A stretch of 64,000 nt of DNA from Bifidobacterium pseudolongum subsp. pseudolongum DSM 20099 (GTDB lineage Bacteria > Actinomycetota > Actinomycetes > Actinomycetales > Bifidobacteriaceae), in the NCBI RefSeq assembly GCF_000771225.1, contig NZ_JDTZ01000002.1, positions 248,001-312,000 of the forward strand. The letters run 5' to 3'. The notes below the pieces were generated by a model. That model was not told the DNA's origin, ran no database searches, and saw only the letters and a list, made by a program, of their open reading frames with translations. The position numbers were made by a program, and so were the translations under genes. Below, in pieces: positions 30,958-40,262 of the stretch (positions are counted from its first letter, which is position 1; every line of letters starts with the position of its first letter).

Positions 30958-31974
30958 ATGTCGGAATCCAAAGTCAGATTGGCGGACATCGCAAAGCACA
31001 CCGGCTACTCGTTGGCAACCGTCTCCAAGGCGCTCAACGGAAGGTCCGACATCTCCGACGAAGCCCGCACAGCCATCGATCAGGCACTCAAGGCCTCGGG
31101 CTACCAGCGCCGCGGCCAGAAAGCGGCCGGCCAAAGGTACATCGAAGTGGTCTTTCAGGACCTCGACACAATCTGGGCTCTCGAAGTGCTGCGCGGCGTG
31201 CTGCATGAGACAAGGCACTCCCCCGACATCAGCGTCATTACAACGGAAAGTGGCACACGCCAACACCCCGACGACGACTGGATCACCGGGATGTTGCGGC
31301 GCAGGCCATTCGGCGTCATTTTCATCTTCGCCAATCTCACCGAAAGCGAAAAAGCCAAATTACAGGCCAATGGCATCCCCTACGTCATCTTCGACCCTTC
31401 GGGCGAACCATCGAACGATGACTTCTCCGTGCAGGCGGACAACTGGGCCGGCGGCGTGCTCGCGACACGCCACTTGCTCGCGCTGGGCCACACGCGCATC
31501 GGCATCATCACCGGCCCCGAAGAGATGATGTGTTCGCGCGCAAGGCTCGGCGGCTACACGTCGGCGCTCGCCGAGCAGGGCATCGCGCTGGACCCCGAAC
31601 TGGTGACGGAAGGCGATTTCACGACCGAAGGCGGCTATGCGCAGGCGATGGCGCTGCTGGAGAATCCGAACCGCCCCACCGCGATCTTCGCCGGCAGCGA
31701 CCTGCAGGCGATGGGCGTTTATGAGGCCGCCCGGCAGAACCGTCTGCGCATCCCCGAAGACCTTTCGGTTGTCGGTTTCGACGACGTGCAGACATCCGCC
31801 TTCCTGGGGCCGGCGCTCACCACGGTGCGCCAGCCGTTGCACGACATGGCGGCGGTCTCGACGCGCATGCTCATCGACACGGCGGAGGGGCGCCCCACGC
31901 AACACCATGTGATCCTCCCGACAACGCTCGTCGTGCGCGGCAGCACGGACCGCTTGGCGTCGGAGGCGCGCTGA
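30958..31974 (+). CDS. LacI family transcriptional regulator
   Basis: The 338-residue protein starts at an ATG behind AAAGGAGCCCCAT. The N-terminal helix-turn-helix is VRLADIAKHTGYSLATVSKA (about 5-25) with hinge helix near 50-60, followed by a periplasmic-binding-protein-like effector domain (GARLGGYTSAL-type and SDLQAMGVYEAA motifs present). It is divergent from the importer genes and most likely represses them in the absence of a xylo-oligosaccharide or xylose signal. Its TGA stop overlaps the ATG of the small ORF that follows. Confidence 0.92.
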   Translation: MSESKVRLADIAKHTGYSLATVSKALNGRSDISDEARTAIDQALKASGYQRRGQKAAGQRYIEVVFQDLDTIWALEVLRGVLHETRHSPDISVITTESGTRQHPDDDWITGMLRRRPFGVIFIFANLTESEKAKLQANGIPYVIFDPSGEPSNDDFSVQADNWAGGVLATRHLLALGHTRIGIITGPEEMMCSRARLGGYTSALAEQGIALDPELVTEGDFTTEGGYAQAMALLENPNRPTAIFAGSDLQAMGVYEAARQNRLRIPEDLSVVGFDDVQTSAFLGPALTTVRQPLHDMAAVSTRMLIDTAEGRPTQHHVILPTTLVVRGSTDRLASEAR

Positions 31975-32126
31975 TGGCGGCCCAGCGCGCCTCCGACATC
32001 GGCATGGTATGCGGACTGCTCATACCGGTGCTCGGCAATTTCGCGATGCTGCTGCGCAAACAGCAGCGGCTGGTGCACGGCGAGACGGCCAAGGCCGCCG
32101 CAACAGCGGCCCAGCCATCCACTTAA
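31974..32126 (+). CDS. 50-residue putative membrane peptide coupled to the LacI gene
   Basis: The ATG at 31974 shares its A with the regulator's TGA (TGATG). The product begins MAAQRASDIG and has one hydrophobic segment at about residues 10-26 (GMVCGLLIPVLGNFAMLL), then a basic RKQQR stretch and an Ala-rich tail ending at TAA 32124-32126. The positive residues after the helix suggest the C-terminus is inside. No family is recognised. Coupling and codon use resemble a real gene, but homology cannot be checked. It ends eight bases before the convergent GH43 stop. Confidence 0.5.
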   Translation: MAAQRASDIGMVCGLLIPVLGNFAMLLRKQQRLVHGETAKAAATAAQPST

Positions 32127-32134
32127 GTCGCCGC

Positions 32135-33817
32135 CTACGCCTCACAACCGACGAGGCACCCCACAAAGCCGCCGGACCATTCGGTGCTCAGCGGCGCCAC
32201 GTCGATCACCTCGACGGCCGGCGCCTCCCATGCCTGTTCCGCGGACTGCGCCACGACCACACGCGCCATGCCTTTGTCGAAGACGAGCATAACCGATCCC
32301 GGCTCCCCCTCGGAGATCGGCACCATGCCCTCCCTGCGCTCCGTCCCCTCGCCGAGCGCCCACTGCACCGACACCCCATCGGTCGCCACGCTCAGTGTAT
32401 GGCGACCGTCCTGCCGGATGCGCACCGTACCACGCGGTGGGCACAGCACGACGCATCTGTCTTCAGGCATACGCCGGTACACCACACCATCCGCGCGCAC
32501 GGCCGCGGCTTCGCCCTCGCCGACGGTAAAAGGCACGCGCGCATCGACGACAGCCTGCGATTCGCACGGCCCGATGCACATGTCGAGCAGGGTCCCGTCC
32601 GCTGCATCGATGCGCAATGTCTGTGCCAAGCGCCCCGCTCCCCCGGCGAGCACCGGCCAGCCCGGGTCATCGGTCCGCCTTTGCGCGGGCCCATTGGATT
32701 CCAGTGACCATTGCGCCGGATCGCGCTGCCAGTCGACAGGCGCCACAAAGGTCTCCCTGCCCAGGAAACTGAGCGCCCCATGGTCCGCGGTGGGGGTCTC
32801 GCGCGAACCCAGGCACGCGACCCACCAGCCGAGCCGTGGATGATGCAACAGATCGGCGTGGCCCACGCACTGCACGCGCTCCTCCAAACCCAGATGCCGG
32901 TGTGTCAGGAACGGGTTCTTCTTGCACGGATGGAACAGGCGCGCATACCGCCCCACAACCGACCGTTCGTCAGCACGCGGCGCGCGCGGCTCGGCCCCGT
33001 CCGCGTGCGCTTGGCCCTGCAGGGATTCGATCGCCGAACCGAGCCCGTCGGGTGCCCACGTGCGCATGGTCATCTCGCTGTGGTCGAAGCTTGTGCCGCC
33101 TTCCGCGGTCATCAGATACACCCAATCGCCGATGCGGTACAAGTGCGGCCCTTCGGCCCACACCGCCTCCACGCCGTATCCCGTCCAGAGGACCGTTTTA
33201 CCATAATCGCCGTCCGTGTCGCGCGACGCGCGCAACCGCCACGTCTCCGGATCGATCCGCTGGGCCCATACCTCGGTCTGCCCTTCCCAGCGCGGGCGTA
33301 CGGCCGGCCTTGTCTGCGTCCAGTACACGGAGCCGTCAAGGTCCTCGAAGATGTCTGGATCGATACCCTCGGCGCCCTCGATCCAGTACGGGCCGCGCCA
33401 TGGCCCCTCAAGCGCATCGGCTTCGATGATGAAGTTGCCTTGGCTTGCACGGGCCTCCTCGATCGACTCTGGATCGACCCCAGCTGCGGCGGCCGCATCC
33501 AGATCGATGCGGGCGACCGTGCATGCGATCACGTACTTCCCGCGGATCATGCGCAATGTCGGCGCATACAATCCCCCGGAATCAAGCACGAAGGGGATCA
33601 GCAGCCGTTGCGCCATTGCCTCGTCGACGGCGTTCCCCGCAAGCTCCCAGTTCGCGATATCGTCCGAGACATGGATCGGCAGTCCCGGCACCAGTTCGAA
33701 CGAGGAATTCACCAGGGCCACGCGCTCCCCGCGCTCGTCCCACATCCAGCTTGGGTCGGGGTACATGCCCCGCAGTACGGGATTGGTGATGTCCATGGTC
33801 GCAGTCGTTGCGGTCAT
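32135..33817 (-). CDS. Glycoside hydrolase family 43, divergent XynB-like enzyme
   Basis: This 560-residue protein starts after GGAGGACCACG. GH43 catalytic positions are D21 (GMYPDPS), D153 (GIDPDIF) and E222 (AEGPHLY). Compared with the XynB-type paralogue it has an Ala/Glu-rich insertion at about residues 104-127, and a C-terminal beta-sandwich that is highly diverged. No signal peptide is visible. It lies downstream of xylA on the same strand, beyond the xylA terminator. It is a plausible arabinofuranosidase or exo-xylosidase; specificity is unknown. Confidence 0.85.
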   Translation of the reverse strand: MTATTATMDITNPVLRGMYPDPSWMWDERGERVALVNSSFELVPGLPIHVSDDIANWELAGNAVDEAMAQRLLIPFVLDSGGLYAPTLRMIRGKYVIACTVARIDLDAAAAAGVDPESIEEARASQGNFIIEADALEGPWRGPYWIEGAEGIDPDIFEDLDGSVYWTQTRPAVRPRWEGQTEVWAQRIDPETWRLRASRDTDGDYGKTVLWTGYGVEAVWAEGPHLYRIGDWVYLMTAEGGTSFDHSEMTMRTWAPDGLGSAIESLQGQAHADGAEPRAPRADERSVVGRYARLFHPCKKNPFLTHRHLGLEERVQCVGHADLLHHPRLGWWVACLGSRETPTADHGALSFLGRETFVAPVDWQRDPAQWSLESNGPAQRRTDDPGWPVLAGGAGRLAQTLRIDAADGTLLDMCIGPCESQAVVDARVPFTVGEGEAAAVRADGVVYRRMPEDRCVVLCPPRGTVRIRQDGRHTLSVATDGVSVQWALGEGTERREGMVPISEGEPGSVMLVFDKGMARVVVAQSAEQAWEAPAVEVIDVAPLSTEWSGGFVGCLVGCEA

Positions 33818-34221
33818 CGTGGTCCTCCATATCGGTAGTGGTCGGTCATATCAGTACATTCGGTTCGGCAGTGCACCATGTGCCTCGCGTCTTGCGCAAG
33901 CAAAAGGGCGAACACACCGTCGTGCCGCCCGTATGGAAAAAGCCCATGGGCCTCCGGGAACCGCCGTGCTCCCCCGCGCGCGGTGTGTTTGATGGGAAGG
34001 ATGCGCGCGGAGCGTATGGGTGCACGGTGTGGTCCGATGGCCCTGGGCCTGCATCGCGCCTGCAGAGGAAAGGAAAGAACAGGCGGCGATTCATTGGAAG
34101 GAAGGAAAGGAAGAATACTGGCGGCATATGCCATACGGCGGTGCACTGCATATGCCGCGCACCGCAGAGGTTGGATGGACGATCCGGCCGTCCATGCGGC
34201 AGACGGCCGGACCGTGTGACG
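33818..34221. other. 404-base gap between xylA and GH43
   Basis: No convincing ORF is present; long frames here are GC artefacts. It holds the xylA terminator (34181-34213), an 11-bp perfect inverted repeat GCGGCATATGC (34121-34131 with 34148-34158), a purine-rich GGAAGGAAAG tract near 34097-34112, and presumably the leader of the GH43 gene. I could not find a convincing -35/-10 pair for that gene. Confidence 0.5.
34181..34213 (-). terminator. Terminator of xylA
   Basis: Twelve-base arms 34181-34192 and 34202-34213 (GACGGCCGGACC) pair with one G-U wobble in minus-strand RNA around a nine-base loop. The hairpin begins nine bases after the xylA stop. Confidence 0.65.
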
Positions 34222-35571
34222 TCAGGCGTTGGCCAGGGCGTCGATGATGTAGTTGTTGATGGTCGCCTTCACGTCCTCGAGGTGATCGGGGTGCGTGGAT
34301 GCGATGATCTCGGACTGCGGCATGTCGATGGCGTAGTCGTTGAGCGATTCGAGGGTCGCGGTGCCGTCGTCGATCGACTTGCCGATGCCCGAATCGTAGG
34401 AGCCGTAACGGTTGGCCACGAGGTCCTCGATGTACTTGTCCTGATGCATCTTGTCTGCCACGAGCAGGCCGGCGGCGAACGAGTCCATGCCGGCGATGTG
34501 CGCGCGGAACAGGTCTTCGGCGCTGAACGAGGTGCGGCGCGGCTTGGCATCGAAGTTGAGGCCGCCGTGAGGGCCGATCTGGCCTTCGTCGAGCACTTCC
34601 CACATCACGGAGGTGGTCTCGTACAGGTTGGTCGGGAACTCGTCGAGATCCCAGCCAAGCAGCATGTCGCCCTGGTTGGCGTCGAGCGAACCGAGCACGC
34701 CGTTGTCACGCGCGACACGGATCTCGTGCTGGTAGGTGTGGCCGGCGAGGTTCGCGTGGTTGCCTTCGAGGTTGAGCTTGAAGACGTCGATCAGGTCATA
34801 GGCGCGCAGGAAGTTGCATGCCGTGGCCGCGTCGAAGTCATACTGGTGCGTCGTCGGTTCCTTGGCCTTCGGCTCGATGAGGAACTGGGCGTCCATGCCG
34901 ATCTGCTTGGCGTAGTCGGCGCACATGTGGAAGAACTTCGCCATGTGCTCCTGCTCACGCTTCATGTCGGTGACCCACAGGTTCTCGTAGCCTTCGCGGC
35001 CGCCCCAGAACACGTAGTTCTCGGCGCCCAGGCGCTTGCCGATCTCGAGGGAGTGCTTGAGCTGCGCCGCGGCATAGGCGTAGACGTCGGCGAACGGCGA
35101 GGTGGAGGCGCCCGCCACGAAGCGCGGGTTGGTGAAGAGCGACGAGGTGTTCCACAGCAGCTTCACGCCGGTGGACTGCATGTTCTCTTCGATCTTGTCG
35201 ACCACGCGGTCGAGGTTGGCGTTCGTCTCGCGCAGCGTATCGCCTTCCGGGGCGATGTCGCGGTCATGGAAGCAGAAGTACTCGGCGCCGAGCTTGGTGA
35301 AGAACTCGAACGCGTAGTCCACCTTGGCGAGCGCGTTGTCCATCGGGTCGGAGTACTTGCCGTCCCACGGGCGCTGGGCGGTGCCGTCACCGAAGGGGTC
35401 GGTGAGCGGCGCGTCGAAGGTGTGCCACCATGCGACACCGAAGCGCAGCCAGTCCTTCATCTTCTTGCCGGCGACGACTTTGTCGGCGTCATAATACTGG
35501 AAGCCGAGTCCCTCGACCGGGCCGTTGCCGCGGCCGACGTACTCGATCTTGTCGATATCCCACAGTCCCAT
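34222..35571 (-). CDS. xylA: Xylose isomerase
   Basis: XylA converts D-xylose to D-xylulose, the substrate of XylB. The 449-residue protein is a class II-length TIM-barrel enzyme. Visible active-site regions are [13 protein letters not shown] (H102 base), [29 protein letters not shown] (metal-binding Glu and Lys), [17 protein letters not shown] and GSLDANQGD. It begins after AAAGGAGTGATCC. Its promoter carries two boxes like the xylB operator, so the ROK repressor likely controls it. Confidence 0.97.
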   Translation of the reverse strand: MGLWDIDKIEYVGRGNGPVEGLGFQYYDADKVVAGKKMKDWLRFGVAWWHTFDAPLTDPFGDGTAQRPWDGKYSDPMDNALAKVDYAFEFFTKLGAEYFCFHDRDIAPEGDTLRETNANLDRVVDKIEENMQSTGVKLLWNTSSLFTNPRFVAGASTSPFADVYAYAAAQLKHSLEIGKRLGAENYVFWGGREGYENLWVTDMKREQEHMAKFFHMCADYAKQIGMDAQFLIEPKAKEPTTHQYDFDAATACNFLRAYDLIDVFKLNLEGNHANLAGHTYQHEIRVARDNGVLGSLDANQGDMLLGWDLDEFPTNLYETTSVMWEVLDEGQIGPHGGLNFDAKPRRTSFSAEDLFRAHIAGMDSFAAGLLVADKMHQDKYIEDLVANRYGSYDSGIGKSIDDGTATLESLNDYAIDMPQSEIIASTHPDHLEDVKATINNYIIDALANA

Positions 35572-35607
35572 GGATCACTCCTTTGTTGATCGTGCGTTGC
35601 GACGAAC

Positions 35608-35676
35608 TATTGTTCATTCGTCTTACAAAGAGAGTGTAAACGAAGTCCAGGCGCTTTGTCAAATCGTCTAACTATA
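35608..35676 (-). promoter_or_regulatory. xylA promoter with two ROK-type operators
   Basis: On the minus strand TTGACA (plus 35657-35662) and TACACT (plus 35633-35638) are 18 bases apart. One operator-like box (35654-35676) overlaps the -35 and keeps the full half-site TCTAACTATA; another (35608-35630) lies just after the -10. Each matches the xylB palindrome at 16 of 23 positions. Confidence 0.65.
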
Positions 35677-35769
35677 AAACCGAAGATGGCGTGTCGCCTT
35701 GCAATCATTGGGTTTTCACTGCGCCACGACGCGCCGGGCGCAGAAAACAATACCGGGGAAACGCATCAA

Positions 35770-36294
35770 TCAACGCAGACGAGCAACATACTCCCGTGAT
35801 ACGGCGGCGAGCGCGCTGTCGTCGAGTTCGGGCGCATAGGAACCGTGCACGATGAACGGTTCCTCGAACTCCAGTCCCAGATACTGCGCGATGATGCGGT
35901 ACGGCAACAGCAGTTCGCCCATCGTGGCGCGGTGCTTGCCGTCCGCCGCATAGGTGTCTTCCAGTCCGCCCGTGCTGACCGCGAGCATCATGCGCTTGCC
36001 GGCGATGCGCGCGTCCGGCCCATACGCCCAGCCCGAACTGAGCACCTCGTCCTCCCACTGCTTCATCAACGCGGGCGCGCTGTACCAGTAGAACGGGAAC
36101 TGGAATACGAGGCGGTCCGCGCCGTTGGCCACCCGCTGTTCCTCCTCCACATTGATATGGAAATCCGGGTAGAGCGCGTACATGTCACGCACCACCAAGT
36201 CGAGCTCAGGCTCGTTCTGGGCACGCTCCATGAGCGCCGCATTGACGCGCGAGCGCGCGATGTTCGGATGGAACACCATCACCGATGTCTTCAT
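35770..36294 (-). CDS. NAD(P)H-dependent flavodoxin-fold oxidoreductase
   Basis: The 174-residue protein is of the KefF/YwrO/MdaB quinone-reductase-like family (flavodoxin_2), FMN- or FAD-dependent and cytoplasmic. Features are the N-terminal phosphate loop FHPNIARSRVN, QFPFYWYSAPALMKQWEDEV (about 68-87) and AVSTGGLEDTYA. It starts after CAGGAGTGATTC. It lies upstream of xylA on the same strand but is separated by the xylA promoter and a small GGCGCAG hairpin at 35719-35743. The electron acceptor is unknown. Confidence 0.9.
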   Translation of the reverse strand: MKTSVMVFHPNIARSRVNAALMERAQNEPELDLVVRDMYALYPDFHINVEEEQRVANGADRLVFQFPFYWYSAPALMKQWEDEVLSSGWAYGPDARIAGKRMMLAVSTGGLEDTYAADGKHRATMGELLLPYRIIAQYLGLEFEEPFIVHGSYAPELDDSALAAVSREYVARLR

Positions 36295-36520
36295 GAATCA
36301 CTCCTGTTCAGACTGGTGCGAGACGTGGATGGTCCGCACCACTACTGTTCACACTACCGCCTCGTCACCGCGCCATGTCCGGCCATGCTACGCGTATCGC
36401 TGAAACCGGTAAAAAACCGCGCTCAAGCACATGATGGCGCATCACGACTTTGTTACGATATGGCACCAATCGCCAATCACACGAGCGACTGATTGGCCTA
36501 CCACAGGCAAAGGGGGTTCG

Positions 36521-37903
36521 ATGAGCGGGCCAGACACCAACTCACCGCAGAGGTACCAACAGTTTCCACAACCGCAGACACCAGCGCAGGCAGTGCGGCG
36601 GCAGTCCGCGCGACCCGCTCAGGCGCCGGCCGTGGGCCCGATTCCCGCTGGCGGCTCCCGCCCCATGCCAGGCGGCGCACCGCCCTACCGCACACCAATG
36701 GGGCCGCCCAGCGTGAACAGCCCATTCCCTTCCAGCGCTCCGTCTGTTGCACGACGCTCCAACAGCCATGTGATGATTGGCGTCATCGCCAGCGCGGTGT
36801 TCCTGCTGCTCCTCATCTGCGTCGGCGTCGGGACGCTCATGTCCGAGGTGGGCCGTACAGCCATGTCCGTTGCGCAATCCTCCGCGAACTCGCAAACGCT
36901 GGACCCGGGAGGCTACGACCAAAGCGCGCTCGAGGACCTGCGCGCACGCGGGTACGACCCGGACAATTACCTCAATGACGACGGCACGGTGAACAACCAG
37001 AAGTCCTACCGGTTCGCCGATTCCGAAGGATACGCGAAATACAAGGAGCTTCTGGAAAGCAAAGTCAACAAATACACCAACAAGTCCCCGACGACGTGAT
37101 TGCGCTGCTGCCCGAGTTGAGCCGCAAAGGCGCGGAGTACTATGTCGCATGGAACAATTACCTCCTCAACGCCAAAGACGACATGGAAGCCGCCGGGGAA
37201 CACACCACGACCGATCCGGACGAGATCGAGACCTAATTACAATACGCAAATCGCCTCGCTCAACGAATTGGAGCAGAAGTTCCTCCATGGTCAGGACCTT
37301 GGCTTCCACTCCACACTCAGGGATGCCGAGGGCAATGTGCTCGACCTGTACACCGGAGCCTTCGACCTCAAATCCTCCCAGCCGGACATCCCCGCACTCA
37401 CCGCGGACTGGGAGAAGAAAATCAAGGCGGTGCCGATCCAGATGGGGGCCGACGGTACCTACCTCGCGAGCGGCGAACAACTCATCGCCTCCGTGGGGCT
37501 GAACGTGACATACGACTACAGGTCCATCTACGACCATTGCACGATGACGCGCCTTTCCGAGGAAAGGACACTGGGCGCATTCTGCACCGCGACGCCGAAC
37601 CTCATCTACATCAACCAGAATTCGAGTAACTGGGGCAACGATGTGACCACCACCCACTACCCCAACACCATCAAGCACGGGCTGGCGCACGCGATGATCC
37701 ACCGCATATGCGGCGCCCTCCAGCCGGCGCTGCGCGTGGACTATGAGGCGCTCACCAGCAGCTACGCCGTCCTGTACTTCGACGCGGACCGCGGCATGTT
37801 GAACTCCAACGTGCAGAACGCCCCTTGGTACGAGATGACCGAAGCCTCCGACACCGCCGCGCAACTCGTGCACGACGGCCATTGCAGCATCTCGACGGAT
37901 TGA
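36521..37903 (+). pseudogene. Frameshifted membrane protein with degenerate HExxH-like motif
   Basis: Three segments in two frames join into one protein. Segment 1 (36521-37099, after AAAGGGGG) has a Pro/Gln-rich N-terminus, a membrane helix near residues 86-108, and an extracellular start, then stops at TGA. Segment 2 (37087-37236, -1 frame) reads on as DDVIALLPELSRKGAEYYVA and stops at TAA. Segment 3 returns to the first frame near 37232 and continues to 37903. The changes behave as a lost C in a C run near 37085-37089 and an extra base near 37231-37233, so the net frame is kept over 460 codons. Segment 3 contains IKHGLAHAMIHRICG, where a zinc protease would have HExxH; the Glu is Gly. No family is named. 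It may be a pseudogene, a sequencing artefact or, less likely, recoded. Confidence 0.7.
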
Positions 37904-37942
37904 CGCGCCCTGCGGCACTATACGGACATGCGCGCCGACGCC

Positions 37943-37978
37943 ATGTCTGTGTGTGGTGTAATAACCACACACAGACAT
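37943..37978 (+). terminator. 15-bp hairpin upstream of metY
   Basis: Perfect arms 37943-37957 and 37964-37978 (ATGTCTGTGTGTGGT) flank GTAATA. It lies 40 bases after the preceding gene and 50 before metY. No T tract follows, so it may be a terminator or a regulatory hairpin of metY. Confidence 0.5.
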
Positions 37979-38027
37979 CCACACCGCCCGCGCTTGGGCG
38001 GCCGACCGTTGAGGAGACAGACGACTC

Positions 38028-39320
38028 ATGAGCGAACATGTTGACACCATCTGCGTGCAGGGCGGCTACCAGCCGGACAACGGCGAATCGCGCACACCGC
38101 CGATCATCCAGGCGACGACGTTCAAATACACGTCGAGCGAGCAGATGAGCCGACTCTTCGACCTTTCCGAGGCGGGGTATTTCTACACGCGCCTGCAGAA
38201 CCCCACGAACGACACCGTGGCCGCCAAGATCTGCGAAATGGAAGGCGGCGCCGCTGCCATGCTCACCTCCTCCGGTCAGGCAGCCAACTTCTTCGCGCTG
38301 TTCAACATCTGCAACGAAGGCGACCACATCGTCGCCTCAAGCGCCATCTACGGCGGCACGTTCAACCTCATCAACGTGACGATGCGCAAGATGGGCATCA
38401 CCTGCACCTTCGTGAGCCCCGACTGTTCGAGCGAGGAACTCGAAGCGGCGTTCCAGCCCAACACGAAGGCCGTGTTCGGCGAGTCGATCGCCAATCCCGC
38501 GCTCATCGTGCTCGACTTTGAGAAATTCGCCGACGCCGCGCACCGCCACGGCGTGCCGCTCATCGTCGACAACACCTTCCCCACGCCGATCAACTGCCGC
38601 CCGATCGAATTCGGCGTGGACATCGTGACGCACGCGACGACGAAATACATGGACGGCCACGGCTCATGCGTCGGCGGCGCGATCGTCGACTCTGGCAATT
38701 TCGATTGGCTGGCGCACGCCGAGAAATTCCCGGGACTGACGACCCCCGACGATTCGTACCACGGCGTGGTGTACGCGAAGGACTTCGGCAAGGCCGCGTT
38801 CATCACCAAGGCGACCGCGCAGCTCATGCGCGACTTCGGGTCCACCCCCGCGCCGATCAACTCATGGATCATGGGCATGCACTTGGAGTCCCTGGGCGTG
38901 CGCATGGAACGCCACTGCGCGAACGCGCTCGCCGTGGCCGAATTCCTGCAAGACGACCCGCGCATCTCGTGGGTCAATTTCCCGGGCCTGCCCGACGACC
39001 GGTACCATGCGCTCGCTGAGAAGTACATGCCCAGCGGCACATGCGGCGTGATCGCGTTCGGCGTGCCCGGCGGCCGTGAGAAGGTCTCGGCGTTCCTCGA
39101 CCATCTCAAGATGATCTCGATCGCCACGCATGTGGCCGACGCGCGCAGCTGTGTGCTGTACCCGGCGGGCACGACGCACCGCCAGCTGACCGAGCAGCAG
39201 CTCGAGGAGGCCGGCGTCGGCATCGACCTGGTGCGCCTGAGCTGCGGCATCGAAAACGCCGAGGACATCATCGCGGACGTCAAGCAGGCACTCGACGCAG
39301 TGTTCCCCTCCAACGATTAG
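38028..39320 (+). CDS. metY: O-acetylhomoserine sulfhydrylase (Cys/Met metabolism PLP enzyme)
   Basis: This 430-residue PLP enzyme joins O-acetylhomoserine with sulfide (or methanethiol) to give homocysteine or methionine. It has the long form typical of MetY rather than the ~380-residue MetB/MetC form. The PLP lysine is K206 in THATTKYMDGHG; SSGQAA and YTRLQNPTN bind cofactor and substrate; the C-terminal RLSCGIENAEDI is conserved. It starts after GAGGAGAC, preceded by a 15-bp hairpin. It stands alone. Confidence 0.93.
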   Translation: MSEHVDTICVQGGYQPDNGESRTPPIIQATTFKYTSSEQMSRLFDLSEAGYFYTRLQNPTNDTVAAKICEMEGGAAAMLTSSGQAANFFALFNICNEGDHIVASSAIYGGTFNLINVTMRKMGITCTFVSPDCSSEELEAAFQPNTKAVFGESIANPALIVLDFEKFADAAHRHGVPLIVDNTFPTPINCRPIEFGVDIVTHATTKYMDGHGSCVGGAIVDSGNFDWLAHAEKFPGLTTPDDSYHGVVYAKDFGKAAFITKATAQLMRDFGSTPAPINSWIMGMHLESLGVRMERHCANALAVAEFLQDDPRISWVNFPGLPDDRYHALAEKYMPSGTCGVIAFGVPGGREKVSAFLDHLKMISIATHVADARSCVLYPAGTTHRQLTEQQLEEAGVGIDLVRLSCGIENAEDIIADVKQALDAVFPSND

Positions 39321-39385
39321 TCCCTATCCGGAAGATGGATGGCCTCTGTGATAATCCCCATCGCAAGGGCCATCCAGCTCCGCCC

Positions 39386-40062
39386 CTATCCGAATGGCCT
39401 CCATTCAGGCGGCTTGTATTCCTGGATATCCATGGCCTCATGATTGTTCGCCAGATTGTTGCGATGCAGGCAATCCACCCCCTCCGATGGATTTCGATAT
39501 AGGTTCGGATTCGAATGCTGGCGCTGGTATACCTCGTTCACGTTCAGCATCTCCGATTTGCCACACGCCATGTCATCCTCACGCAGTTTTTCCTCCCGCG
39601 CTTCCTGCCCTTCAACGGATGCCATTGACCACTGTGCTTGGTAGAACTCACCGACCTTCATAACCGGCGGCGCAGCATACCCTTTGTCGACAATGCATTG
39701 ACGGTAGCTCGCCCATGCCTGCTCGTAGTCGGCCCGGCTAACCCTTCCCCCGGCTGCCAGTGCTCGTTTCAGGATGGCCACCTGATGCTCACTCATGGGC
39801 GTACCGTCCATCTGCCCGTCAAGGTTCTTCTGATTCAGGTCCAGTAACAACTGCACATGGTCCGACATGGACGATGCAATGCGCTGTCCTTCCACGCCGT
39901 TGTCCGAATCCATCCCACTGGAGCACACCCAGCAAGCAGTCCGCAGGCAAGACAAACAACCATGCCTATTGCGCCTAACCGAGCAAGAAATACACGAGCC
40001 AATCCCACACCTTCCGTGCTCCGATAATCATCGTAAGTATTCCGAATCTGAAGCATATCCAT
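39386..40062 (-). pseudogene. Frameshifted lipoprotein gene
   Basis: Frame 1 (from an ATG at 40062, 40056 or 39963) encodes a lipoprotein signal ARLGAIGMVVCLACGLLAGC and then runs into unrelated sequence. The body of the protein lies in another frame, starting SSGMDSDNGVEGQ and continuing to 39386. The two join exactly at the lipobox cysteine if one TG of the TGTG near 39923-39927 is removed (LLAGC then SSGMDSD). The body is about 180 residues, polar, with no known motif; it contains short tracts such as GKSEMLNVNEVYQRQ. It looks recently inactivated, or is a sequencing error. No function is assigned. Confidence 0.65.
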
Positions 40063-40262
40063 GTTACCGCTGAGACATTGGCATAAACAACACCATCGGG
40101 CCACAGCGGCGCGCTGATTCGACTCGACGTCAGACTGCGCTTATGTCCGGGATACGTCTTTGAGTGCGATGGTGGACGCTGTAGACCTCTTTTGGAATAA
40201 TGGGCGATGCATGTATGCCCGCTTCCATGTAGGAAGCAATCCAACAGAGAACGGAACCAACT

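Noticed and set aside
37231-37236. Programmed +1 frameshift like that of prfB
   Set aside because: There is no Shine-Dalgarno-like enhancer or slippery CTT before the TAA, and a separate shift would be needed earlier in the gene; mutation or error is simpler.
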